Shown: positions 1 to 7,604 of the stretch, piece after piece | Position numbering within the stretch: position 1 is the stretch's first letter | How the letters are laid out: every line of letters begins with the position of its first letter | From: Flavobacterium cerinum | Lineage (GTDB): Bacteria; Bacteroidota; Bacteroidia; Flavobacteriales; Flavobacteriaceae | Direction: 5' to 3' | Length of the DNA stretch: 64,000 nt | Assembly (NCBI RefSeq): GCF_004028155.1 | Contig: NZ_SBII01000005.1 | Coordinates: 186,001 to 250,000 of the forward strand | The notes under the pieces: generated by a model | Databases searched by the model: none | The model's input: only the letters and a program-made list of their open reading frames with translations | What the model was told of the DNA's origin: nothing | Made by a program: the position numbers and the translations under genes

Positions 1-443
1 AGAATTTTAATATACCATGAAATTGAATCTTTATAGCTTAGTACTATTTGTCCATTAATGTGTTTTGCTTTCTGTCTTGGTGAAAAAGAAAAAAGTGTAT
101 CTCTAAACATTTTTAAATAAACGGAATCTCCTTTTTGTTCAGCAGTGAATGTTTCACTATTATCATTAGTGGTAAACTTTCCATTTTTTAAAGTTCCAAT
201 CGAATCAATTCCGGATTTATGATATGCCATAGTTGACTCTTTAAAAATAATATAATCGGTTATGTAAAGAGTTGTTTGATTTTCCTGATTGTATTGTCCT
301 CTATATTTAGTAGGTATGGTGGAAAGTTCTGAATCGTTTATGGGTTGAGGGTTATCAAAAAAAAAATCAGTTTCTCCTTTTGCAGTTTCTTTGCATGATG
401 CAAAAAGGAATCCTGTAAGTATAAAAAGCAAACATTTTTTCAT
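1..443 (-). CDS. Lipoprotein of unknown function, 3' end beyond the window
   Basis: The frame is open from an ATG at 443 down to base 1, giving 147 complete codons with no stop, so the C-terminus is missing. The N-terminus has two lysines, a short hydrophobic stretch and a lipobox (FASC, Cys17), which indicates an SPII-cleaved lipoprotein probably held in the outer or inner membrane. The mature part is polar, with many Thr, Asp and Lys, and shows no motif that I recognise. It lies downstream of ychF on the same strand but is separated from it by a perfect hairpin at 472-502, so it is probably transcribed separately. Function unknown. Confidence 0.75.
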   Translation of the reverse strand, partial: MKKCLLFILTGFLFASCKETAKGETDFFFDNPQPINDSELSTIPTKYRGQYNQENQTTLYITDYIIFKESTMAYHKSGIDSIGTLKNGKFTTNDNSETFTAEQKGDSVYLKMFRDTLFSFSPRQKAKHINGQIVLSYKDSISWYIKI

Positions 444-471
444 AAGATAATATTTACGCAAATATACCAGA

Positions 472-502
472 AAAGCCTGCTGGATATTGTCCAGCAGGCT
501 TT
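472..502 (-). terminator. Intrinsic terminator downstream of ychF
   Basis: A perfect 12-bp stem (AAAGCCTGCTGG, 472-483, with 491-502) encloses a 7-nt loop. Read on the minus strand it ends ychF before the lipoprotein gene. The plus strand also has a T-rich tail, so it could act both ways. Confidence 0.8.
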
Positions 503-538
503 ATTTTCTAATTTTTCAGTACTAAATATAAATACTGA

Positions 539-1633
539 TTATACGTTAAATCTAAAGTGCATTACATCACCATCTTTAACGATATATTCTTTTCCTTCTA
601 CACGAAGTTTACCAGCTTCTTTTACTTTAGCTTCCGATCCGAAAGCTACATAATCATCATAAGCGATAACCTCTGCACGGATAAATCCTTTTTCAAAATC
701 AGTGTGTATAACTCCTGCAGCTTGTGGTGCAGTATCTCCAACATTAATAGTCCATGCTCTAACTTCTTTAACACCTGCTGTAAAATACGTTTGCAGTTTA
801 AGTAGTTTGTAAGCCGAACGGATCAATAAAGAAGCTCCCGGTTCTTTAAGACCAAGGTCTTCAAGAAACATTTGGCGCTCCTCGTAGGTTTCAAGTTCTG
901 TGATATCCGCTTCAGTACCTACAGCAAGTACAATTACTTCTGCATTTTCATCTTTAACCAGTTCACGAACCTGTTCTACATAAGCATTACCTGTTGCAGC
1001 AGCACCTTCGTCTACGTTACAAACATAAAGTACAGGTTTTGTAGTGATCAATTGGAAACTTTCCATTAATTCTACTTCATCATTGTTTTTAGGTTCTACA
1101 GTTCTTGCAGATTTTGCCTGAAGCAATGTTTCTCTTATCCTGTCAAGCAAAGCTTCTTCAGTCTGTGCTTCTTTATTTCCTGTTTTTGCAGCTCTTCTAA
1201 CTTTTTCAAGACGTTTTTCAACAGTCTCAAGGTCTTTTAGCTGAAGTTCTATATCAATAGTTTCTTTGTCACGGATAGGATTTACATTTCCGTCAACGTG
1301 AATGATATTATCATTATCAAAGCAGCGAAGTACATGGATGATAGCATTACACTCCCTGATGTTACCCAGGAACTGGTTGCCTAATCCTTCACCTTTACTT
1401 GCACCTTTTACAAGACCGGCGATATCAACGATATCTACAGTTGCAGGCATTACACGCTCAGGATTAACAAGTTCCTCCAGTTTTTCAAGCCTTGGATCAG
1501 GAACATTTACAACCCCGATATTGGGCTCAATAGTACAAAATGGAAAGTTTGCACTCTGCGCTTTGGCGTTGGACAAACAATTAAAAAGTGTTGATTTTCC
1601 CACATTGGGTAATCCTACTATACCTGCTTTCAT
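539..1633 (-). CDS. ychF: Redox-regulated ATPase/GTPase YchF (OLA1 family)
   Basis: This 364-residue protein has the usual length of the YchF/OLA1 family, Obg-related translation-factor NTPases that bind ribosomes and prefer ATP over GTP. The P-loop GLPNVGKST lies at residues 7-15. It is followed by the switch II DIAGLVKGAS near residue 70 and the NVDE box near 205, which replaces the NKxD of true GTPases. The C-terminus (from about residue 280, with FTAGVKEVRAWTI) is the TGS domain. The ATG at 1633 is preceded by a well-formed Bacteroidota promoter, so the start is secure. It is probably a single-gene transcript ending at the hairpin 472-502. Confidence 0.97.
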   Translation of the reverse strand: MKAGIVGLPNVGKSTLFNCLSNAKAQSANFPFCTIEPNIGVVNVPDPRLEKLEELVNPERVMPATVDIVDIAGLVKGASKGEGLGNQFLGNIRECNAIIHVLRCFDNDNIIHVDGNVNPIRDKETIDIELQLKDLETVEKRLEKVRRAAKTGNKEAQTEEALLDRIRETLLQAKSARTVEPKNNDEVELMESFQLITTKPVLYVCNVDEGAAATGNAYVEQVRELVKDENAEVIVLAVGTEADITELETYEERQMFLEDLGLKEPGASLLIRSAYKLLKLQTYFTAGVKEVRAWTINVGDTAPQAAGVIHTDFEKGFIRAEVIAYDDYVAFGSEAKVKEAGKLRVEGKEYIVKDGDVMHFRFNV

Positions 1634-1658
1634 TTAATTAACTGTTTTTTTAAGGGTG

Positions 1659-1689
1659 CAAATATAGGGTTTTCGATTGGAGTTACAAA
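1659..1689 (-). promoter_or_regulatory. Bacteroidota-type promoter of ychF
   Basis: On the minus strand TTTG (1689-1686) is followed after 19 nt by TATATTTG (1666-1659), matching the TTTG / TAnnTTTG consensus of the primary sigma factor. Predicted transcription starts about 20 nt before the ATG. Confidence 0.7.
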
Positions 1690-1856
1690 GTCGCATTGCT
1701 GGAGAATGTTAAAGATAATGGAGAACTATAAAGAGTTTATATAATTATTGCTTTTAAAATTGCAAATCGATATTTATCAATACTTTATGTTTTCTTACAG
1801 ATTCATTTAACATTATGCAAGTAACTTTATATGTTTAAACCTAAAACAACTAAATT

Positions 1857-2393
1857 ATGAAAAAGGCCTTACTAACAACTGCACTACTGGTTTTTACATT
1901 TAGCCTTAGTGCGCAGATCAAAAACGTAACGAAAGAAACAAAGACAACTACTGTTACTGTAAATAATGGTCAGAAAGTAGATAAAATTGTAAAAACAACA
2001 AAAACCGATGCCGAGCAGCAATTAGAATTTAAAGATGCCGATTCAAAAAAACTGAATAAAGATGTAATGCCTACACCGGTTCAGGTAAACTCACAAACTA
2101 CGATTACAGCAAATGGTACAACTGTTGCAGAAATTGACAGATCAAGTTTTTACATGATGAATGGACAGAATTACCAATTTGTAACCGACAGAGCCGGAGG
2201 ATATAGAGTTGCTTCTCCTGATAATGTGAATTACGGGACAATGAGAAAAGCGTCAAACAATAATTATATATTTAAATATAATGGTAAGACGTCTTTAGCT
2301 CACTTTGATGCTGATGGAAATCTGGTTGTTGAAACGTATGATGATAACGGAAGCGGTTTGATTGTTGAAACTTATTCGTTAGTTAAAAAATAA
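1857..2393 (+). CDS. Secreted protein of unknown function, Thr/Lys-rich N-terminal part
   Basis: The protein is 178 residues with a clear Sec signal peptide (MKKALLTTALLVF..., cleavage likely after LSAQ near residue 20), so it is exported to the periplasm or beyond. Residues 21-60 are very rich in Thr, Lys and Val and of low complexity. Residues 90-178 look like a compact beta-rich domain with repeated aromatic/Gly patterns (YMMNGQNYQFVTD, YDDNGSGLIVETY). I do not recognise a family. It is alone between ychF (divergent) and the ferredoxin gene (convergent), with a terminator right after the stop. A weak promoter-like TAACTTTA lies at 1822-1829. Confidence 0.8.
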   Translation: MKKALLTTALLVFTFSLSAQIKNVTKETKTTTVTVNNGQKVDKIVKTTKTDAEQQLEFKDADSKKLNKDVMPTPVQVNSQTTITANGTTVAEIDRSSFYMMNGQNYQFVTDRAGGYRVASPDNVNYGTMRKASNNNYIFKYNGKTSLAHFDADGNLVVETYDDNGSGLIVETYSLVKK

Positions 2394-2415
2394 AAATGGA
2401 ATTGCCATGAAAAAG

Positions 2416-2445
2416 AAAAAGCCTGAAGATATCTTCAGGCTTTTT
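2416..2445. terminator. Bidirectional terminator between convergent genes
   Basis: A perfect palindrome with a 15-bp half (AAAAAGCCTGAAGAT) centred at 2430/2431 has A-runs on the left and T-runs on the right. It can stop both the secreted-protein gene and the ferredoxin gene. Confidence 0.85.
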
Positions 2446-2448
2446 TCA

Positions 2449-2802
2449 TTAATCGTCTCCGTGTAAGAAGGCTTGTCTGTTTAGCAGTGTTTCTTCACTT
2501 TCCACGTGGTTGTCGTCAGGAATACAGCAGTCTACCGGACAAACGGCAGCGCATTGCGGCTCATCGTGAAAACCTTTACATTCTGTACATTTATCGGGCA
2601 CTATATAGTATATATCGTCAGATATTGGAGTATTTGGGTCATCGGAATCAACCTCTTCACCGTTTGGTAGTACAATTCTTCCACGAAGTTTTGTACCGTC
2701 TTTATACCTCCAGTCATCGGCCCCTTCATAGATAGCAGTATTAGGACACTCGGGCTCGCAAGCCCCGCAGTTAATACATTCGTCTGTTATAATGATCGCC
2801 AT
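2449..2802 (-). CDS. Ferredoxin with two 4Fe-4S clusters
   Basis: A 117-residue electron carrier. Two cysteine sets are visible: [12 protein letters not shown] at residues 9-20, and CTEC near 74 with [10 protein letters not shown] near 83-92. Together these give the two CxxCxxCxxxCP-type clusters of bacterial 2[4Fe-4S] ferredoxins (Fer4 family), with the insert between clusters seen in Bacteroidota versions. The acidic C-terminus (HGDD) and overall acidity fit a soluble cytoplasmic redox protein. It is divergent from a LuxC-like acyl-CoA reductase; the two share a promoter region of only 72 bp. That pairing makes a joint redox role plausible but does not prove it. Confidence 0.92.
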   Translation of the reverse strand: MAIIITDECINCGACEPECPNTAIYEGADDWRYKDGTKLRGRIVLPNGEEVDSDDPNTPISDDIYYIVPDKCTECKGFHDEPQCAAVCPVDCCIPDDNHVESEETLLNRQAFLHGDD

Positions 2803-2825
2803 AGCTTATTTTAGTATTAATAACG

Positions 2826-2868
2826 TAAATTTGCAACAAAATTACACCCAAATCTATTCATAAGCAAA
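2826..2868. promoter_or_regulatory. Overlapping divergent promoters, ferredoxin and acyl-CoA reductase genes
   Basis: Plus strand: TAAATTTG at 2826-2833, with no clear -33. Minus strand: TTTG (2868-2865), 20 nt, then TAATTTTG (2844-2837). The two -7 boxes lie 3 bp apart, so the polymerase footprints must overlap. Confidence 0.6.
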
Positions 2869-2874
2869 TTCAGA

Positions 2875-3933
2875 ATGACTTTAGCCGAAAGAAAATCAGC
2901 CTTCATAGCCCTTGGCAAATTTTTAAGCCAGTTTAAATTAGACAACAGCCAGCAACAGGAAAACGTTCCGCTCAACGATTCGTTTTATAATGATATGCTT
3001 GCTCTTATAGAGCTTTCCAGATCGCATAATGGCTGGTATACAGACGAACAGGTGTTTTTTGCTCTACAATCATGGGCAGATGCACTAACGCGTGAAAACC
3101 TTGACAAGTGGCTTGAGAATTACAACCTGAATGAAATTGAATCTAAAAAAGTAGGGTTAATCCTCGCGGGGAATATCCCGTTAGTTGGTTTTCATGATTT
3201 TCTGTCGGTACTTATTACAGGGCACAAAGCATTGGTTAAAACATCATCTAATGATCAGCACCTCCTACCCTTTTTAGCCAAATACTTAATTGCTGTTGAA
3301 CCAAAATTCAATAACAACATTATTTTCACTGAAGGTAAATTGGAAGGTTTTGATGCTGTTATAGCTACAGGAAGTAATAATACAGCGCGTTATTTTGAAT
3401 ATTATTTTAAAGACAAGCCGTCTATTATTCGAAAAAACAGGAATTCTGTTGCTATACTTACCGGTAAAGAAACAAAAGAAGACCTTATAGCTCTGGGTGA
3501 AGATATCTTCCGATACTTTGGTTTGGGATGCCGTAATGTATCTAAACTTTTTGTACCAAAAGGTTATGATTTCAAAGTGTTTTTTGAAGCCATATTCGAA
3601 TATAAAGATGTTATCTTTTATGAGAAATATGCTAACAATTATGACTACAACAAGGCTGTTTTCCTGATGAGCAATTTTAAGCTGCTGGACAACGAATTCC
3701 TGACTTTAAAAGAAGATACCAGCCATGCTTCTCCAATATCGAGCGTGTTTTATGAATTCTATGACGATCTGGAACAATTAAAGGAACGTTTAAGAACAGA
3801 ACATGAACAAATTCAGTGTATTGTGAGTAATCAACTTACGGATGACAGTATCGCTTTTGGACAAACGCAAAAACCAGGACTGTTAGATTATGCAGATAAT
3901 GTGGATACAATTGCATTTTTATCAAAAATATAG
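2875..3933 (+). CDS. LuxC-like acyl-CoA reductase
   Basis: The 352-residue protein resembles the acyl-CoA reductase (LuxC) branch of the aldehyde dehydrogenase superfamily, which reduces acyl-CoA or acyl-enzyme to aldehyde with NAD(P)H. Supporting segments are KVGLILAGNIPLVGFHDF near residue 92 (nucleotide-binding region), KALVKTSSND near 117, a SIIRKNRNSVAIL segment near 183, and FGLGCRNVSKLFVP near 215, which contains the likely catalytic cysteine. Length is shorter than LuxC of luminous bacteria (about 480), typical of the Bacteroidota form. It is followed closely by serC. Its natural substrate in this group is not known to me. Confidence 0.8.
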   Translation: MTLAERKSAFIALGKFLSQFKLDNSQQQENVPLNDSFYNDMLALIELSRSHNGWYTDEQVFFALQSWADALTRENLDKWLENYNLNEIESKKVGLILAGNIPLVGFHDFLSVLITGHKALVKTSSNDQHLLPFLAKYLIAVEPKFNNNIIFTEGKLEGFDAVIATGSNNTARYFEYYFKDKPSIIRKNRNSVAILTGKETKEDLIALGEDIFRYFGLGCRNVSKLFVPKGYDFKVFFEAIFEYKDVIFYEKYANNYDYNKAVFLMSNFKLLDNEFLTLKEDTSHASPISSVFYEFYDDLEQLKERLRTEHEQIQCIVSNQLTDDSIAFGQTQKPGLLDYADNVDTIAFLSKI

Positions 3934-4010
3934 CAGAATTATTTATAATATTTTAGCTGTTTATCGGTACATAATTAGGAAATTTGCAGTACCAAAATTC
4001 ATCTCATTCA

Positions 4011-5084
4011 ATGAAAAAACACAATTTCAGCGCAGGCCCATCTATCCTGCCACAGGAAGTATTCGAGAAAGCAGCACAGGCTGTATTAGATTTTAATAAT
4101 TCCGGCCTATCCATACTTGAAATATCCCACCGCAGTAAAGATTTTGTTGCTGTTATGGAAGAAGCAAGAGCTTTAGTATTAGAGCTTATGGGGCTTGAAG
4201 GTAAAGGCTACCAGGCATTGTTCCTATCGGGTGGAGCGAGCCTTGAATTTTTAAGAGTACCTTATAACCTTATGAAGATGCATGGTAAAGCCGCTTACCT
4301 GGATACAGGAACATGGGCCGCCGGAGCTATTAAAGAAGCAAGGCAATTTGGTGATACTAATGTAATAGGATCGTCTAAAGCTGATAATTACAGTTATATT
4401 CCTAAAGACTATACTGTTCCTGCAGATGCTGACTATTTTCACTGCACGAGCAACAACACGATCTTTGGCACCCAGATGCATTCGTTCCCGGAAACCACTA
4501 TACCGGTAGTATGTGATATGAGCTCTGATATATTTTCCCGCAATTTAGATTTCTCAAAGTTTGATCTTATCTATGCAGGAGCACAAAAAAATATGGGTCC
4601 GGCAGGTACAACTCTTATTGTTGTAAAAGAAAGCATACTTGGCCATACAGGCAGAGTAATTCCATCTATACTGGATTACAAACAGCATATTGATAAAGAG
4701 AGTATGTACAATACACCTTCTGTATTTGCGGTGTATACCTCTTATCTTACTCTGCAATGGCTTAAGAACAATGGTGGTATCGATGCCATGGAGAAAAGAA
4801 ATAATGATAAAGCAGCTTTGCTTTATGCTGAAATAGATCGTAATCCTTTATTTTCAGGTACGGCAAAAACTAAAGATCGTTCCCGCATGAACGTTACCTT
4901 CCTTCTTAAAGACGAAGCACACACTGAGCAGTTTGACAAACTTTGGAAAGCAGCAGGAATCAGTGGCCTTCCGGGACACCGTTCTGTAGGTGGTTACCGC
5001 GCTTCTATTTACAATGCTATGCCTATAGAAAGTGTACAGGTTTTAGTAGATGTAATGAAAGAACTTGAAAGAAGTAGTCAGTAA
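4011..5084 (+). CDS. serC: Phosphoserine aminotransferase
   Basis: It converts 3-phosphohydroxypyruvate and glutamate to phosphoserine (PLP-dependent, class V aminotransferase fold) and also serves pyridoxine synthesis in some bacteria. I chose the ATG at 4011 because the protein then begins MKKHNFSAGPSILP, the standard SerC N-terminus, giving 357 residues; the in-frame extension to 3984 needs a TTG. Visible landmarks are LFLSGGASLEF near 70, TGTWAAGAIKEA near 98, and the PLP lysine in YAGAQKNMGPAGTT near 190, followed by the C-terminal GLPGHRSVGGYRASIYNA. serA follows 97 bp downstream, so the two probably form a serine-synthesis unit. Confidence 0.97.
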   Translation: MKKHNFSAGPSILPQEVFEKAAQAVLDFNNSGLSILEISHRSKDFVAVMEEARALVLELMGLEGKGYQALFLSGGASLEFLRVPYNLMKMHGKAAYLDTGTWAAGAIKEARQFGDTNVIGSSKADNYSYIPKDYTVPADADYFHCTSNNTIFGTQMHSFPETTIPVVCDMSSDIFSRNLDFSKFDLIYAGAQKNMGPAGTTLIVVKESILGHTGRVIPSILDYKQHIDKESMYNTPSVFAVYTSYLTLQWLKNNGGIDAMEKRNNDKAALLYAEIDRNPLFSGTAKTKDRSRMNVTFLLKDEAHTEQFDKLWKAAGISGLPGHRSVGGYRASIYNAMPIESVQVLVDVMKELERSSQ

Positions 5085-5181
5085 ACAGTAGCAGTTGACA
5101 TTAGCTTCACTCTTTTTTAAAAGGAGTATCTTAAATAATTACGATTGAATCTTTCAATCATTAAATTTTTAAATCAAAAAA

Positions 5182-6147
5182 ATGAAAGTATTAGCAAATG
5201 ATGGTATTTCTAAAAGTGGTATAAAAGCACTTGAAGAAGGCGGATTTGAAGTAATTACAACAAAAGTTGCCCAGGAACAGGTGGCTAATTATATAAATGC
5301 AAATCATATAAGTGTTTTATTAGTGCGCAGTGCTACTAAAGTGCGCGAAGATATTATTGACAGCTGCCCAAGCCTTAAGATTATTGGTCGTGGTGGTGTG
5401 GGTATGGATAACATTGATGTAGAGTATGCTCGTGAAAAAGGTATTCACGTAATCAATACACCGGCTTCATCATCAGATTCTGTGGCAGAATTGGTATTTG
5501 CGCACTTGTTTAGCGGTGTACGTTTTCTTTATGATTCGAACAGGAATATGCCTCTTGAAGGCGATACTAATTTTGAAGGACTTAAAAAGGCTTATGCTAA
5601 CGGTATTGAACTTCGTGGTAAAACATTAGGTATCATCGGGTTTGGAAAGATAGGAAAATCAGTAGCACGAATAGCGCTTGGATTAGGTATGCGTGTTATT
5701 GCTTCAGATAAGTTTGTAGGTCACGGTGAAATAAGAGTTGATTTTTATAACGGACAGTTTATTAATGTTGAAATAGCTACTGAGCCTATGGAAGACATTT
5801 TTAAACATGCCGATTTTATCACGCTTCACGTACCTGCTCAGGATGGTGGTTATGTTATTGGTGCTGAAGAATTGGCAGCCATGAAAGACGGAGTAGGCAT
5901 TATTAATGCATCACGTGGTGGTGTTATTGATGAAGTTGCTTTAGTAGATGCTTTAGATTCGAATAAAGTTGCCTTTGCAGGTCTTGATGTATTTGAAGAA
6001 GAACCTAAGCCGGCAATACAGGTATTAATGAATCCTAAAGTTTCACTTACCCCCCATATTGGTGCTGCTACATTAGAAGCACAGGATCGTATTGGTACTG
6101 AACTCGCAGAACAAATTATCAGTTTATTAAAGACTGAGAACGCATAG
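5182..6147 (+). CDS. serA: D-3-phosphoglycerate dehydrogenase, short form without ACT domain
   Basis: It oxidises 3-phosphoglycerate to 3-phosphohydroxypyruvate, the first committed step of serine synthesis. At 321 residues it has the D-2-hydroxyacid dehydrogenase substrate and NAD domains only: the Rossmann motif LGIIGFGKIGKS near 148-159, the substrate-binding arginine in NASRGGVID near 250, a catalytic Glu in LDVFEEEP near 277 and His in LTPHIGAAT near 295. The C-terminal ACT domain that gives serine feedback in E. coli SerA is absent, so regulation must differ. Its place directly after serC supports the assignment over other 2-hydroxyacid dehydrogenases. A strong terminator follows at 6164-6195. 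Confidence 0.9.
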   Translation: MKVLANDGISKSGIKALEEGGFEVITTKVAQEQVANYINANHISVLLVRSATKVREDIIDSCPSLKIIGRGGVGMDNIDVEYAREKGIHVINTPASSSDSVAELVFAHLFSGVRFLYDSNRNMPLEGDTNFEGLKKAYANGIELRGKTLGIIGFGKIGKSVARIALGLGMRVIASDKFVGHGEIRVDFYNGQFINVEIATEPMEDIFKHADFITLHVPAQDGGYVIGAEELAAMKDGVGIINASRGGVIDEVALVDALDSNKVAFAGLDVFEEEPKPAIQVLMNPKVSLTPHIGAATLEAQDRIGTELAEQIISLLKTENA

Positions 6148-6163
6148 TTAGTTTATTCTAAAT

Positions 6164-6195
6164 AAGAAAGGCTTCCAAAATTGGAAGCCTTTCTT
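6164..6195. terminator. Terminator after serA
   Basis: A 15-bp perfect stem (AAGAAAGGCTTCCAA, 6164-6178, with 6181-6195) has a 2-nt apparent loop, so the top pairs open. It ends the LuxC-like/serC/serA run. Confidence 0.8.
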
Positions 6196-6287
6196 ACATA
6201 TTATTTGTGGTTTCAATAAAAGTGTAACTTAATCGAATCTTAATCTTCTTAAGATTTCTCCTATTGTCGAAATGAGATGACGTTGCA

Positions 6288-6908
6288 TCAAAAAACATCA
6301 GGGTCACCTTTACCTTCTCTGATCACTACAGGTTCCGGACCTGAAAGATCTATAATGGTAGAAGCATAATTATCACCATATCCTCCATCTATAACTACAT
6401 CAACAAGGTTCTGCCATTTTTCAAATATAAGTTCCGGATCGGTAGAGTATTCCAATACCGCATCTTCATCGTATATTGAGGTAGACACAATTGGGTTGCC
6501 CAATTGTCTAACAATTTCTAAGGCGATATTGTTATCGGGTACACGGATACCTACAGTAGTTTTCTTCTTAAACTCTTTTGGAAGGTTGTTATTTCCCGGT
6601 AAGATAAAAGTATAAGGTCCCGGTAACGATCGTTTTAATATTTTAAAGGTACTGGTGTCTATCTGCTTCACATAATCGGATATGTTACTCAAATCACTAC
6701 ACACAAAAGAAAAATTAGCTTTTTCAAGTTTAATCCCCTTTATTTTGGCAATACGTTCCAGTGCTTTGGTATTGGTAATATCGCAGCCCAAACCATATAC
6801 CGTATCGGTTGGGTAGATGATAATTCCGCCATCACGAAGGATCTTTACCACTTTGGCAATTTCCTTTTCGTTAGGGTTTTCAGGGTATATTTTTATGAAT
6901 TGGGACAT
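6288..6908 (-). CDS. YrdC/Sua5-domain protein of the YciO type
   Basis: The 206-residue single-domain protein belongs to the YrdC/Sua5/YciO superfamily. Members make threonylcarbamoyl-AMP from Thr, bicarbonate and ATP for the t6A37 modification of tRNAs. The start (MSQFIKIYPENPN), the GGIIIYPTDTVYGLGC motif at about 28-43, and the ending PVVIREGKGD match E. coli YciO closely from what I remember of it, more closely than TsaC. It is therefore safer to call it YciO-like; whether it is the main tRNA-modifying enzyme here cannot be told from this window. It is transcribed alone. Confidence 0.85.
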   Translation of the reverse strand: MSQFIKIYPENPNEKEIAKVVKILRDGGIIIYPTDTVYGLGCDITNTKALERIAKIKGIKLEKANFSFVCSDLSNISDYVKQIDTSTFKILKRSLPGPYTFILPGNNNLPKEFKKKTTVGIRVPDNNIALEIVRQLGNPIVSTSIYDEDAVLEYSTDPELIFEKWQNLVDVVIDGGYGDNYASTIIDLSGPEPVVIREGKGDPDVF

Positions 6909-7078
6909 GATTGGGTAGTTTGCATTTGAATTGTTAAAGTTACAAATAGTGTATGAATAGTAATGTTAAAGCATACTTAAACATTAAGTGGTTTAAAATC
7001 AATTGAAATATACCTATTAATGGGTATATTTTGAGTTATACTACTCTATTACCTTTACTTAAATTCAAATACAGGACA

Positions 7079-7528
7079 ATGAAAATTAAACAAGTACTCA
7101 CAGTAATAGTATGTGCAGTTTCATTTCTAACAGCATCTGCTCAAAAAGTTGAACAATTTACAATTGACGGGAATACCTACTATGGTACCAAGGCATTTCC
7201 TGAAGAAATTTTAGGATACTATAAATACGAAAAAACCAAAGAGCCTGTCGTAGAGATAAATAAAGATGGTTCGGGTTTGTTTCAGGTACATGGAGTTAAG
7301 GCTTATCCTGTTGAGTATTGGATACAAACGGATGCAAAGGGCGTTATCCAAAAACGAACCAGTGAAACCAATAAAAACTATCAGGTAGTTCTCATCTTGA
7401 AATATGGCAGCAATGGCGAATCCGGATGGAAAGGCGATATGGTTGGTAAATATGATCGTATAGAAGTAACATTGGCTTTTGATCAGGGTTATGCTATTGC
7501 TCTTGGTGAACGCTTTAAGAAATTATAA
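7079..7528 (+). CDS. Small secreted protein of unknown function
   Basis: I start it at the ATG at 7079 (MKIKQVLTVIVCAVSF...), because the 16 codons upstream in frame have no ATG-type start and no signal-peptide character. This gives 149 residues with a Sec signal ending near ASAQ (residue 21). The mature protein is short, Lys/Tyr/Gly-rich and probably beta-rich; it contains EEILGYYKYEKTKEPVVEI and a terminal ERFKKL. I do not recognise a family. A terminator shared with the convergent helicase gene lies right after the stop. A promoter-like TTTG/TACCTTTA pair at 7030-7057 is possible but weak. Confidence 0.75.
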   Translation: MKIKQVLTVIVCAVSFLTASAQKVEQFTIDGNTYYGTKAFPEEILGYYKYEKTKEPVVEINKDGSGLFQVHGVKAYPVEYWIQTDAKGVIQKRTSETNKNYQVVLILKYGSNGESGWKGDMVGKYDRIEVTLAFDQGYAIALGERFKKL

Positions 7529-7544
7529 TTTAAAGTAATAAAGT

Positions 7545-7585
7545 AAATAACCCGCAATAAGTTTTATACTTGTTGCGGGTTATTT
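7545..7585. terminator. Bidirectional terminator
   Basis: A 13-bp perfect stem (AAATAACCCGCAA, 7545-7557, with 7573-7585) separates the secreted-protein gene from the convergent helicase gene. Confidence 0.8.
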
Positions 7586-7604
7586 TTATATTGAAAAGTA
7601 TAAT

